DNA from: Johnsonella ignava ATCC 51276
Lineage (GTDB): Bacteria; Bacillota; Clostridia; Lachnospirales; Lachnospiraceae
Assembly: GCF_000235445.1 (NCBI RefSeq)
Contig: NZ_JH378832.1
Coordinates: 29,457-93,456, forward strand
DNA: 64,000 bases
Direction: 5' to 3'
The position numbers and the translations under genes are program-made. Within the stretch, counting starts at the first letter, position 1. Each line of letters begins with the position of its first letter. Below, in pieces: positions 26,105 through 35,005 of this stretch. The notes beneath the pieces are model-generated. The model was not told the origin of the DNA. It ran no database searches and saw only the letters and a list, made by a program, of their open reading frames with translations.

Positions 26105-26752
26105 TTATAATATCTGTTTTTTATCAACAAGCATATCCTCAAGCTCTTCAACCCTTCTCGAAAGAGCCTTTAAATTATGTTCAAGCTTAGAAAAATCACA
26201 ATTTATCTCTTCTTTTTCTTCCTGCACCGCAACGCCCGCAACTTTTATAGGTCTTGCAGGTATGCCGGCAGCCGTCGAATTATCGGCAAGCGGTTTTAAA
26301 AGCACTGCATTTGCTGCAATTTTACAATTATCACCAACTACAAATGATCCAAGTATTTTTGCTCCGGCACCAACGGTAACATTTTTTCCTAACGTGGGAT
26401 GGCGTTTCCCCTTTCTGGTTCCTACACCTCCTAATGTTACACCTTGATATATAGTACAGTTATCACCGACAACCGCCGTCTCACCTATAACCACACCCGC
26501 ACCGTGATCTATTAATATCCCTTTCCCAAGCACGGCACCCGGATGAATTTCTATATGTGTTATGAATCTTGATACCTGTGAGATAAGCCTCGCTATAAAA
26601 TATCTCTTTTTTTTATATAATGAGTGTGCGATGCGATGCATTATAAGGGCATGAACGCCTTGGTATAAAAGAAGTATCTCAAATGTACTGCGTGCCGCAG
26701 GATCTCTCTCCTTAACAGCCCTTATATCCTCTTGTATTGCCTTAAAAAACAT
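26105..26752 (-). CDS. cysE: Serine O-acetyltransferase
   Basis: 215 residues, the short Gram-positive type. Makes O-acetylserine from serine and acetyl-CoA, the first step of cysteine synthesis. The N-terminal helical part (IQEDIRAVKERDPAARSTFE) is followed by the left-handed beta-helix with GIEIHPGA-like IEIHPGAVLGKGILIDHGAG, VIGETAVVGDNCTIYQGVTL and the acetyl-CoA site TLGKNVTVGAGAKILG. The C-terminal tail is shorter than in E. coli CysE and ends in a coiled segment. No cysK in the window. Confidence 0.94.
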   Translation of the reverse strand: MFFKAIQEDIRAVKERDPAARSTFEILLLYQGVHALIMHRIAHSLYKKKRYFIARLISQVSRFITHIEIHPGAVLGKGILIDHGAGVVIGETAVVGDNCTIYQGVTLGGVGTRKGKRHPTLGKNVTVGAGAKILGSFVVGDNCKIAANAVLLKPLADNSTAAGIPARPIKVAGVAVQEEKEEINCDFSKLEHNLKALSRRVEELEDMLVDKKQIL

Positions 26753-26783
26753 CTTTTTTATTCCGCTCCCGAAACTTTAAATC

Positions 26784-28121
26784 TTACTGTGCCTTGCTCT
26801 CAGAACTTTTTGAATCGGCTGATTCCTTTGCCTGTGTACTTTTATCTGTTTTTTCAGTTTTTCCCGATTCTTTTGAATTATCATTGTCAGATGCTTTTTC
26901 AGAAGACTTTGATGCCTCCGCCTCTTTTGAAGCTTCAGCTGCACTTTCCTTTGCCGCTTCCACAGACATTGATTCTTCTTTTGCCTTCTCTATCTCCTGG
27001 GCGCTCTTCATAGTGAATTTTGAATTTTCCTTAAGAAAATTCAACACCTTAAACGACTTTACAGACTGTTCAACGAGTTCATCGCCAATCTCTATACCCA
27101 TCTGTTCCCTGGTCTTTCCTTTTTCACCTGTGAAATATTCATACATATCGCTATAGTCATGATCTTCAATTTTTATTTTTTCAGCATCAAGTATCGCCTC
27201 CACTACAAGCTCCGCTTTTATATCCTCTTCTATATTCACTGCCATATTTTTTTTCATATTATCTCTAAGTTTCTCTTTATACTCCTCAACGCTCTCTCCG
27301 CTCTCCTGTGCAATTTTTTCAAAGTCCATACCGTAACTTTCTATAGCTTCTGTAACTGCATCATCTATTTTTTTATCTAAATTCTCTTTATTTAAATTAA
27401 ATTCGGCTTCATTCATGATTTTTTCAATAACATCATAAAGTGCTTCCTGTTCATACTGCTTTTTTCTCTGATTTAATATATACTCTTTTAATTTATCAAG
27501 CGTATCAATATTTTTGCTGTCTTCCTCACGCAGATGATCGGCAGCCACTTGTTTTGCCCACTCATCATTTATTCCCTCGGAACTGCTTACAGGCCCCTTT
27601 ACCTCATTTACTTTAACCTTAAACTGTGCCTCTTTACCTGCAAGATCCTCGCTTTGATATTCCTTCGGAAATGTTACAGTGATTGTTTTTTCATCACCTG
27701 CACTCATACCTTTAACCTGTTCTTCAAAGCCGTCTATAAATCTTCCGCTTCCAATGACAAGATCAGTCTTCTCTGCCGTCCCGCCCTCGAACTTCTCTCC
27801 GCCTATAGTACCTTCATAATCTATATTAACGGTATCTCCATCTTTTGCAGCTCTTGAAACAGCCTTATATGAAGGTGAAGAATTATATATATCTTCAAGC
27901 TCCGATTCATCTAATACAGCCTCAGCCATATCTGCCTCAATACCTTTATATTTTTTTATTTTTACAGTTCCCACACCGTCTTTTGTATACTCAATAGGTT
28001 CGGCTTTTTCCGCAGCTGTGCTTTGTGTTGAAGCTGTACTCCCGGCTGTTGTTGAACAAGCCCCTGATACTGTCGCAGTTAAAGCTGCGGCAGCTAAAAT
28101 AAGTATTTTTTTTATTTTCAT
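26784..28121 (-). CDS. FKBP/trigger-factor-like peptidyl-prolyl isomerase lipoprotein
   Basis: 445 residues. A lipoprotein signal (VSGAC, Cys22) anchors it outside the membrane. An FKBP-type domain (about residues 90-175: DTVNIDYEGTIGGEKFEGG, LVIGSGRFIDGFEEQVKGM) is followed by a helical region like the C-terminal chaperone arm of trigger factor (about 185-385). The last 60 residues are Lys/Ser/Glu-rich low complexity. It probably folds secreted proteins at the cell surface, replacing PrsA-type foldases. Extracellular trigger-factor-like proteins are known in clostridia; the repeat-rich tail is unusual. Confidence 0.88.
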   Translation of the reverse strand: MKIKKILILAAAALTATVSGACSTTAGSTASTQSTAAEKAEPIEYTKDGVGTVKIKKYKGIEADMAEAVLDESELEDIYNSSPSYKAVSRAAKDGDTVNIDYEGTIGGEKFEGGTAEKTDLVIGSGRFIDGFEEQVKGMSAGDEKTITVTFPKEYQSEDLAGKEAQFKVKVNEVKGPVSSSEGINDEWAKQVAADHLREEDSKNIDTLDKLKEYILNQRKKQYEQEALYDVIEKIMNEAEFNLNKENLDKKIDDAVTEAIESYGMDFEKIAQESGESVEEYKEKLRDNMKKNMAVNIEEDIKAELVVEAILDAEKIKIEDHDYSDMYEYFTGEKGKTREQMGIEIGDELVEQSVKSFKVLNFLKENSKFTMKSAQEIEKAKEESMSVEAAKESAAEASKEAEASKSSEKASDNDNSKESGKTEKTDKSTQAKESADSKSSESKAQ

Positions 28122-28189
28122 TATATTATCCTTTATATTATTATCCCTTTATTTTTTTATTTTGCCGATACTTAAATAAAAGTACCGCA

Positions 28190-29602
28190 TTATTTTTTAT
28201 CCGCATAAAATGCTTTAAAAGCAAGGTATGCGTTATACAGATCAAGCTTGCCTGCAATCTCAAAAGGAGCATGCATAGCTATGATAGGCACGCCTATATC
28301 CACCACATCTATATTAAACATGGCAACGTACTGTGCTATTGTTCCGCCGCCACCTGCATCAACAGCTCCAAGTTCAGCTACCTGCCAGTAAACTCCCGCT
28401 TCATCCATAATTCTTATAAGCTTATGCATATACTCGGCACTCGCATCTGAAGCATTATACTTGCCTCCTGCACCTGTATATTTTGAAAATACACAACCGT
28501 GATTTATATATGAAGCACTTTGTTCATCAAATACACTTGGGAAAGTAGGGTCGTAAGCGGCACTTACATCAGAAGATATACATGCACTGTTTTCACATAC
28601 TTCCTTTACATCAACCCCCTTATTCTGTGCAAGATATGAAATAAAATCATACACATAATTGGAATGAAGTCCTGTATTTCCTACTGAACCTATCTCCTCT
28701 TTGTCAGTCAATATGGTCAGCGTTGTATAATATGGAGCTTTTACTTCAATTTCCGCCATAAGTGCAGGATATGCACATATCCTGTCGTCCTGTCCGTAAG
28801 CACCTATCATTGAACGGTCAAATCCGAAATCTCTCGCCTTAAATGCAGGAACAAACTCAATTTCGGCACTTGTGAAATCCCTTTCATCAATAGCGTATTT
28901 TTCATTAAGCAGTGAAAGCACATTGAGTTTAAAAGCATTGTCAATATCCTTTTCATCAAACGGGAGAGAACCGATAATTATATTTAATTCCTCGCCTGTG
29001 ATACCTTCAGACAGCTTTCTTGTATTTTGTTTTGCCGCAAGGTGAGGCAAAAGATCACTTATTCCAAATACAGGATCATTTTCATCTTCACCTATATTTA
29101 CTTCAATTTTTGTTCCATCTTTCTTTATTATAACACCATGCATAGCAAGAGGCATAGTTACCCATTGATATTTTCTTATGCCTCCATAGTAATGTGTTTT
29201 AAAATAAGCAATTTCCTTTTTTTCATAAAGCGGATTCGGTTTAAGATCAAGCCTGGGTGAATCTATATGTGCACCGTTTATCCTTAGACCTTCTCTCAAA
29301 TCGGCACTTCCCCATGTAACTGCAAGCACTGCTTTATTTCTGTTAATTTTATAAACCTTATCACCCGGCTTATATTTTTTTTCAGGTTCAAATTTCTTAT
29401 AGCCTGATTTTATAAGCAGCTGCTGTGCATAATTCACACACTCTCTCTCAGTTTTGCCCTTGTCAAGAAACTCTTTATAGCCTTGTGCAAATTTATCAGC
29501 TTTTTCAAATTGCTTATGATCTTGTTTTGCTATATGCGGATTTTTGTATAACAAGCCTTTTACATCCGGTTTGTCTTTCTTAGCCTTCTTTTTTTCAGCC
29601 AT
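28190..29602 (-). CDS. M18-family aspartyl aminopeptidase-type metallopeptidase
   Basis: 470 residues. Binuclear zinc aminopeptidase with the M18 signatures NGAHIDSPRLDLKPNPLY (metal His/Asp), ILTDKEEIGSVGNTG (catalytic Glu pair), SSDVSAAYDPTFPSVF and the C-terminal metal His in PIIAMHAPFEIAGK. The region GAVDAGGGGTIAQYVA is typical. Cytosolic and forms large oligomers in relatives. Removes N-terminal, often acidic or neutral, residues from peptides. Lies between the foldase lipoprotein and S1-domain genes on the same strand. Confidence 0.93.
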   Translation of the reverse strand: MAEKKKAKKDKPDVKGLLYKNPHIAKQDHKQFEKADKFAQGYKEFLDKGKTERECVNYAQQLLIKSGYKKFEPEKKYKPGDKVYKINRNKAVLAVTWGSADLREGLRINGAHIDSPRLDLKPNPLYEKKEIAYFKTHYYGGIRKYQWVTMPLAMHGVIIKKDGTKIEVNIGEDENDPVFGISDLLPHLAAKQNTRKLSEGITGEELNIIIGSLPFDEKDIDNAFKLNVLSLLNEKYAIDERDFTSAEIEFVPAFKARDFGFDRSMIGAYGQDDRICAYPALMAEIEVKAPYYTTLTILTDKEEIGSVGNTGLHSNYVYDFISYLAQNKGVDVKEVCENSACISSDVSAAYDPTFPSVFDEQSASYINHGCVFSKYTGAGGKYNASDASAEYMHKLIRIMDEAGVYWQVAELGAVDAGGGGTIAQYVAMFNIDVVDIGVPIIAMHAPFEIAGKLDLYNAYLAFKAFYADKK

Positions 29603-29693
29603 AACTTTGACACCTCGTAATTAAAATATAGTAAGTAGTTTTTATAGACTTTCTTAACAGTCTACATAAGCTTTATTTTATATTCAGATCTCT

Positions 29694-30398
29694 TTACTTT
29701 GTCTTTAAATTCTTAAGCAGATCCGCAAGGCTTGTTGAAACATTTTCTTTTGCCTGATTTTTAAAGCCGTCAAAAGCTTTTTTCTCAATTTTTTCTTCTT
29801 TTTCAGCTTCAAGCACTTTTTTGGAAAGTGAAATCTTGCCGTTTTCAACACCTACAACTTTAACTTCAATCTCATCACCCTCTTTAAGTACAGCTTTCGG
29901 ATGTTTTATATGATTGTTTGAAATCTGTGAAACGTGCAAAAGCCCTGCAATACCGTTTCCAAGACCTACAAATGCACCATAATCCTTAATGCTCTCAACC
30001 GTTCCTTTAATCACATCTCCAACCTTTATAGCCGATACCGCTTTTCTTCTCTCCTCGTCCTCTTTTGCCTTTTCAAGTTCCTTATGACTTAAAACAAGCC
30101 TCTTTCTATCCGGATCAACACTTATTATGACAACATCAAGACTTTTACTCTGGTATTCATCAAGATCTTCTACATGCCTTAGTGATAACTGACCTGCAGG
30201 TATAAAAGCTCTGACCTCATCAAGATACGCTATACAGCCTTTCTTAACTATTTCAATGATTTTAACCGTTGCAACAGTTTTGTCGGCAAGCATTTTTTCA
30301 AAAACTTCCCATTTTCCTGCATCAGGATCCTCATCATTATTTCTTTCTTCAAGAGATTTATTAATCTCCTCCTCAAAGTCCTTCATGCTCTCTTCCAT
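29694..30398 (-). CDS. RNA-binding protein with two S1 domains
   Basis: 234 residues. Domain 1 at about 40-105 (TVKIIEIVKKGCIAYLDEVR, FIPAGQLSLRHV) and domain 2 at about 125-195 (GDVIKGTVESIKDYGAFVGL, GIAGLLHVSQIS). The acidic N terminus (MEESMKDFEEEINKSLEERN) and Lys-rich tail flank them. Resembles the short RpsA-like/Ysxy S1 proteins of Firmicutes that bind mRNA or the 30S subunit. Exact role unknown. Confidence 0.88.
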   Translation of the reverse strand: MEESMKDFEEEINKSLEERNNDEDPDAGKWEVFEKMLADKTVATVKIIEIVKKGCIAYLDEVRAFIPAGQLSLRHVEDLDEYQSKSLDVVIISVDPDRKRLVLSHKELEKAKEDEERRKAVSAIKVGDVIKGTVESIKDYGAFVGLGNGIAGLLHVSQISNNHIKHPKAVLKEGDEIEVKVVGVENGKISLSKKVLEAEKEEKIEKKAFDGFKNQAKENVSTSLADLLKNLKTK

Positions 30399-30564
30399 AA
30401 ATCGTCCTCCTATCTTAAACTTTTTCTAAAATTTTATTCTCAGTATCATCATAACGGATACCTATGAAAAGATTATAACATATAATCTTGAATAAATCTT
30501 GTTTTTATTTAGGATTATTTTGTATACTACTGCCACAGCCCGGACCTGCCTTGTATAAAACAGC

Positions 30565-30592
30565 TTGACATCACTTTGCTATATGCTATACT
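30565..30592 (+). promoter_or_regulatory. Consensus sigma-A promoter of the Fur/PerR-family gene
   Basis: TTGACA (30565-30570), 16-bp spacer, TATACT (30587-30592). A weaker set (TTGTTT 30499, TATACT 30523) lies upstream. Confidence 0.75.
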
Positions 30593-30609
30593 AAAATCAA
30601 TAATAATTC

Positions 30610-30624
30610 TTATAATTATATTTA
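30610..30624 (+). promoter_or_regulatory. Candidate PerR/Fur box downstream of the promoter
   Basis: TTATAATTATATTTA matches 12 of 15 positions of the PerR consensus TTATAATnATTATAA. Its place between promoter and start codon suggests autorepression; inference only. Confidence 0.45.
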
Positions 30625-30643
30625 AAAAAGGAGTTTTTATTTT

Positions 30644-31027
30644 ATGAAACTTAAATACAGCAGGCAGCGTGAAGCCATAATTGAATGTCTTAAAAACAGG
30701 CATGACCATCCTACTGCGGATGCCTTATTTCAGGCACTGCGTTTAAACAACCCAAGGATAAGCCTGGGCACTGTCTACAGAAATCTGGGACTTTTAACAG
30801 AACTTGGCAAAATTAACCGTATATCCTGTGGTGACGGTATAGAAAGATATGACTATATTACGGATAAACATGATCATTTTGTATGCAGAAAATGCGGAAA
30901 AATCATTGATCTTGAGCCGAAACTGAAGGGAGATATTAAACATCATGCCGTACATACCGATATAGGCAGAGTTGATTCACATGCACTTATATTTTACGGT
31001 CAATGCAGGGAGTGCCTTGACATCTGA
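30644..31027 (+). CDS. Fur-family metalloregulator, PerR-like
   Basis: 127 residues. The N-terminal winged helix (LKYSRQREAIIECLKNRHDH, ISLGTVYRNLGLL) is followed by the metal-binding half: HDHFVCRKCGKIIDLEP (regulatory His and first Cys pair) and GQCRECLDI (second Cys pair) for the structural zinc. Size and sequence are nearer PerR than Fur. It senses peroxide by iron-catalysed His oxidation in PerR proteins. It is the only plus-strand gene in the region; a good AAAAGGAG site precedes the ATG. Confidence 0.9.
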   Translation: MKLKYSRQREAIIECLKNRHDHPTADALFQALRLNNPRISLGTVYRNLGLLTELGKINRISCGDGIERYDYITDKHDHFVCRKCGKIIDLEPKLKGDIKHHAVHTDIGRVDSHALIFYGQCRECLDI

Positions 31028-31138
31028 GTTTACTTTAAGCATTAAATTCTTAAAAAACTAAAACTTATACGCCTACTATACCTGTTGCCTGCGGAAATAA
31101 ACCGCATATAAGCCTCCCCTGCAAAACCGTTACGGCTC

Positions 31139-32011
31139 CTATATCCCCATCTCATTTATCGCAAGTTTTATTGCACCCATTATCCCCTGATCGCCCTTTA
31201 ATGCTGCAGGTACTATATACCCATTAAGATTTTTAAATTCCCCTGTCAAAAGATAGGAGCCGTTGAAAATCTCAAGTTTCCTGTGTATAAGCCCAAAAAG
31301 CTTCTCCTGCTTCATTATGCCGCCGCCAAGAATTATAATTTCCGGTGAAAGTACAAGTATATAATCATACAGTGCCTGTGCTATATAATAAGCCTCAAGC
31401 TCCCAGACACTGTCATTTCCGGCAAGATCCGCCCCCTTTACGCCCCATCTGCTTTCAACAGCAGGACCGCAGGCAAGCCCTTCAAAACAGTTTTTATGAT
31501 AAGGACATATCCCTTTAAAATTGTCGTCCGGGTGCTGCCTTAAAAGTATATGCCCCGCTTCGGGATGAAGCATACCATGTACCAAACTGCCCTCTGCAAG
31601 CACGCCAATCCCTATACCGGTTCCTATAGTCATATAAAGAGCATTTTTTATACCCCTTGCCGCTCCCCATGTCGCCTCACCTAAAAGTGAAGCATTGACA
31701 TCTGTATCAAAACCTACAGGTATATTAAAACTTCTTTTAAATTCTCCGACGATATCACAGTTTCTCCACGGGATTTTCGGGGTTTCGGTTATATAACCAT
31801 AGGTTTTTGAATCTCTGTTTAAATCTATCTGTCCGAAACAGCCTATACCAAGTGCCTCGATATTTTTATCATTAAAATATTCCTTTATCTCAGGAAAAGT
31901 TTTTTCCGGAGAAACCGTAGGGATTGAAATCTGTTCTTTTATAATGCCGTTTTCATCTCCTATGGCACATACCATCTTTGTGCCTCCGACCTCAAGTGCC
32001 CCTATAACCAT
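31139..32011 (-). CDS. ROK-family sugar kinase (fructokinase-like)
   Basis: About 290 residues from the ATG at 32011, which is five bases behind GGAGG; an ATG at 32023 overlaps that site and is unlikely. Motifs: MVIGALEVGGTKMVCAIGDE (phosphate loop), GFDTDVNASLLGEA, MTIGTGIGIGVLAEGS, and zinc residues in HPEAGHILLRQHP with CPYHKNCFEGLACGP. This pattern matches the bacterial fructokinases YdhR/ScrK. Likely phosphorylates fructose or a related ketose. It may be monocistronic. Confidence 0.9.
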   Translation of the reverse strand: MVIGALEVGGTKMVCAIGDENGIIKEQISIPTVSPEKTFPEIKEYFNDKNIEALGIGCFGQIDLNRDSKTYGYITETPKIPWRNCDIVGEFKRSFNIPVGFDTDVNASLLGEATWGAARGIKNALYMTIGTGIGIGVLAEGSLVHGMLHPEAGHILLRQHPDDNFKGICPYHKNCFEGLACGPAVESRWGVKGADLAGNDSVWELEAYYIAQALYDYILVLSPEIIILGGGIMKQEKLFGLIHRKLEIFNGSYLLTGEFKNLNGYIVPAALKGDQGIMGAIKLAINEMGI

Positions 32012-32131
32012 ATTAACCTCCATTAATAAATAAAGCTGATGTATCCTTTTAAGTTAATCACGTCATTATCAATATTCAGTAATTAATTTAAAATAATATC
32101 TAAAAGTTTTTAAACAGATATTTTAAAATTT

Positions 32132-33337
32132 TCATGCATTAAATACATACTTATCAAGACGTTCAAATGCTTCTTTTACAAGCGAAAACGGAAGTGCAAG
32201 ATTCATGCGTATATGGCAATTGCCGTTAAATAAACGTCCGTCCTGCCATATTACTCCATATTCAACTCCCAGTTTATAAAGCGTCTCTATATTTTTATTA
32301 TGCTTTTTACACCAGTTTGTACAGTCAATAAAAAGCATATAGGTTCCCTGCGGCTTTGAAACCTCAACTCCTTCGAAATGTGAATTTATATAATCAACTG
32401 CATAGTTTACATTGGCACTTAATACATCACGCAGCTCATCAACCCATACATGCCCCTGCGGTGTATAGGCTCCTATAAGTGCATGCATTGAAAGAACATT
32501 CATTTTATTGTAGTGTGAAAGTGAAGCCTCTTTATCAATGCGTTCACGCATCCATTCATTATAAACTATATGGTAGGCTCCTATAAGACCGGCAAGATTA
32601 AAGGTTTTTGAGGGTGCATAAAGAGCAAAGGTACGCTCCCTTGCATCTTCCGAAACCGACTGTACAGGTATATGATGGTTTCCGTTTAGCGTAAGATCTG
32701 CCCAGATTTCGTCTGAAACTACAAAAACATTGTGTTTTTTATAAATTTCCATAGCCTTTTCGATTTCCCATCTCTCCCACACTCTGCCGCTTGGATTATG
32801 CGGCGAACAGAATATAGCGGTATGTATACAGTTTTTCCTTATCTTATCCTCCATGTCTTCATAATCCATACGCCATATACCGTCTTTATCTTTTTTAAGA
32901 GGACTTAATATAAGGTTATATCCGTTATTTCTAAGACAAATAGTAAAGCCTATATATGTAGGGGCATGAAGAAGTATATTATCGCCCTTTGAACACAGCA
33001 CATTTACGGCAGAGATAAGCCCGCCCAGAACACCGTTTTCATAACCTATATTGCAGCACTCAATCCCTTTTATACCATGACGTTTTTCCATCCAGTCCGT
33101 TATAGCCTTATAATATTGTGCTGAAGGATTAAAATAGCCAAAAAGCGGATGATTTACCCTATTTATTACAGCCTCCTGTATGCCGGGAGCTGTGGCAAAA
33201 TTCATATCCGCAACCCACATAGGAATCCTGGCAAAGCCTTCCCTTACAGGCAGTTTAGTGCCTGCAAAATCTATAGCTTCAATAGCAAGAGCATCTTTTC
33301 CGCTTCTGTCAATTATGCTTGTAAAATCATAATTCAT
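32132..33337 (-). CDS. PatB/MalY-type C-S lyase (cystathionine beta-lyase-like)
   Basis: About 401 residues from the ATG at 33337 (MNYDFTSIIDRSGKDALAIE), backed by GAGAGGTGAAGAT. PLP fold-type I: Lys in APSKTFNLAGLIGAYH, IFCSPHNPSGRVWERWE, VVSDEIWADLTL. MalY/PatB enzymes cleave cystathionine and other cysteine S-conjugates to pyruvate, ammonia and a thiol. The N-terminal SIIDRSGKDALAIE and IPMWVADMNFATAP are diagnostic of this group. The divergent region upstream carries a large repeat. Confidence 0.92.
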   Translation of the reverse strand: MNYDFTSIIDRSGKDALAIEAIDFAGTKLPVREGFARIPMWVADMNFATAPGIQEAVINRVNHPLFGYFNPSAQYYKAITDWMEKRHGIKGIECCNIGYENGVLGGLISAVNVLCSKGDNILLHAPTYIGFTICLRNNGYNLILSPLKKDKDGIWRMDYEDMEDKIRKNCIHTAIFCSPHNPSGRVWERWEIEKAMEIYKKHNVFVVSDEIWADLTLNGNHHIPVQSVSEDARERTFALYAPSKTFNLAGLIGAYHIVYNEWMRERIDKEASLSHYNKMNVLSMHALIGAYTPQGHVWVDELRDVLSANVNYAVDYINSHFEGVEVSKPQGTYMLFIDCTNWCKKHNKNIETLYKLGVEYGVIWQDGRLFNGNCHIRMNLALPFSLVKEAFERLDKYVFNA

Positions 33338-33407
33338 ATCTTCACCTCTCAAATTAAAATTATTTTATAACACAGTCTTAAAGCATGTAATTTATTATAT
33401 TATACAA

Positions 33408-33600
33408 GTGTCAAAAGTATAAAAATTCGATGCAAGATTGCTTGCAATAGAATTTATTATCTTTTGACACACAAAAAATATAAGTAAGCAGCCATTTTTT
33501 GTAAAAAAATGAGCGAATTACGAATATTTTTGCAGGGATTGCGAAAAGCGAAGCTGTAGCAATCCTGTATCAATAGGTGTCAAATACTTCTGACACCTAC
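33408..33600. repeat. Intergenic repeat element with nested hairpins
   Basis: First hairpin: GTGTCAAAAG (33408-33417) with CTTTTGACAC (33461-33470), extended inward by AAATTCGATGCAAG/CTTGCAATAGAATTT. Second: GGATTGC/GCAATCC around 33536-33564. Third: AGGTGTCA/TGACACCT (33575-33598). The recurring TGTCAAA words tie the ends together, so it looks like one composite element, possibly repeated elsewhere in this genome or giving a small RNA. Confidence 0.6.
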
Positions 33601-33831
33601 GCCATTATATACGGCAGTTTAATAATTTCATGTCCATAATGCCCGGCTGTTTAATTATACAGCTTAATATAAATAAAATCCAGATATGTAAATATTAATA
33701 TAAAATATTTTATATTAAATCTGTAAAATAAATACTTTAGATTTATGACATAAGATTGTAAGCAAAGATTAACATATCTATAAACCCCTTTATTTAAAAG
33801 GCTTTTCGGACTTTCAGGCTTAAAACCCGCC

Positions 33832-33860
33832 TTGCATGTATTTTGTAAGTATGCTAGAAT
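33832..33860 (+). promoter_or_regulatory. Promoter of the secreted protein gene at 33944
   Basis: TTGCAT (33832-33837), 17-bp spacer, TAGAAT (33855-33860). Confidence 0.6.
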
Positions 33861-33943
33861 GAAAATGGTTAAAATGATAATTAATCTGGGAGAAACTGGA
33901 AAGATATATTTTAAATACACAGTAAAGGAGAAGATTAATTTTT

Positions 33944-34666
33944 ATGAAAAAGAAATTTTTACTTGGATGTTGTACATTCAGTATAATATCCGCAATTACG
34001 GCAGCAGCATATAGCGGCGCTGCAAACACCGCTCTGGCAGCAACAAATGGAAAAAATACGGGTTATTTTGCTGTAGCAAAAAAAGGAAAAACCTCCAAGA
34101 AAAAAGCTTCATCAAGTATAAAAACAGGTATCGGCAAGTCAAACAATGTCCAGACTGCCGGCATGGTAATACAGTCCGTTGATGCAAACGGGGTTATAAC
34201 CGCTAAAGACGGCAATGATATATCATATGTAACAACTAAAAACGCAAAATTAAAATCAATGTACGGCGGAGTTATAGATAAAATTACAGATGATTATATA
34301 GGCAGTGAAATAGTTGTAACCTCTCCTGCCGAAATGCCTGCAATATATCCTGCAAATTATATAGCAAGTGAAGTAGTATTTCTTCCTAAGGGTGTGTCGG
34401 CAGTTACAGGCGAGATACAAAGCAGTCTGAATAATGCATCTAAAAGTGCAAAGCTGCGTCTGTCGGACGGAAGTACCCTTATCGCAAACCTTGATAATAA
34501 TGTTGTAGTTGAAAATGAAAACGGTGAAAATATAGAATTAAGTTCAATTAAGAAAAAAAGCACCGTTACACTTTATTATTCGGGAGAACTGACATTAAGC
34601 GATCCTCCTCAGGCATATGCCGATAAAATAGTTGTAAATAACAATGCACTGAAAGGGGTATATTAA
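33944..34666 (+). CDS. Secreted protein of unknown function
   Basis: 240 residues. Signal peptide MKKKFLLGCCTFSIISAITA, likely cut near ALA-AT (residue 32). A basic Lys/Ser-rich linker (KKGKTSKKKASSSIKTG) precedes a compact beta-rich domain (about 75-235) with QTAGMVIQSVDANGVITAKD, SAVTGEIQSSLNNASKSAK and KSTVTLYYSGELTLSDPP. The alternating short strands recall OB-like or copper/lipocalin-type barrels but no family was recognised. ATG at 33944 follows AAAGGAGAAG. A terminator follows, so it is monocistronic. Confidence 0.75.
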   Translation: MKKKFLLGCCTFSIISAITAAAYSGAANTALAATNGKNTGYFAVAKKGKTSKKKASSSIKTGIGKSNNVQTAGMVIQSVDANGVITAKDGNDISYVTTKNAKLKSMYGGVIDKITDDYIGSEIVVTSPAEMPAIYPANYIASEVVFLPKGVSAVTGEIQSSLNNASKSAKLRLSDGSTLIANLDNNVVVENENGENIELSSIKKKSTVTLYYSGELTLSDPPQAYADKIVVNNNALKGVY

Positions 34667-34770
34667 TATATCCTGCCGTTTATATATGTTTTTTTAATCA
34701 TTAAAAAAATATAATATAAGACTGCGAAAAATATAGAATAAACATATTTTCTAATTAATAAAGTCTTTTA

Positions 34771-34813
34771 AACAAGGTCTGTATAACTAATACAGACCTT
34801 GTTATGTTTTTTC
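34771..34813 (+). terminator. Terminator after the secreted-protein gene
   Basis: AACAAGGTCTGTA (34771-34783) with TACAGACCTTGTT (34791-34803), followed by a T-rich run (ATGTTTTTTC). Confidence 0.9.
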
Positions 34814-34953
34814 TTAATTATAAAATCTCCTCGTATTTTATACCTCATTATATTTTTCATGTATGTTATATTTATTCACTTTATATTTATAATTTTTCAT
34901 TTTTTATATGTATTAATTCTACATTTTTTATTAAACAATTAAAGAGCGTGTCA

Positions 34954-34986
34954 TAAAAAAAGCAGTTTAAAGACAGCAGAAACTGC
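34954..34986 (-). terminator. Terminator of the MoxR/DUF5682/VWA operon
   Basis: On the minus strand GCAGTTT (34986-34980), 11-base loop, AAACTGC (34968-34962), then seven T. Confidence 0.85.
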
Positions 34987-35005
34987 GACAAATAAAAGCG
35001 ATGAC

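Larger units (their letters stand above)
33338..33943. other. Long divergent intergenic region
   Basis: Between the C-S lyase gene (minus) and a secreted-protein gene (plus). It contains a 190-bp block of nested inverted repeats (33408-33600) and a promoter for the plus-strand gene (33832-33860). An 89-codon minus-strand frame at 33651-33920 is very AT-rich and is not credited as a gene. Confidence 0.5.
34667..35005. other. Convergent intergenic region with two terminators
   Basis: Very AT-rich; beyond the two terminators listed, nothing was seen. Confidence 0.6.

Noticed and set aside
33651..33920. 89-codon minus-strand frame upstream of the C-S lyase
   Set aside because: Extremely AT-rich, low-complexity hydrophobic composition and no ribosome site; it overlaps the promoter of the plus-strand gene.
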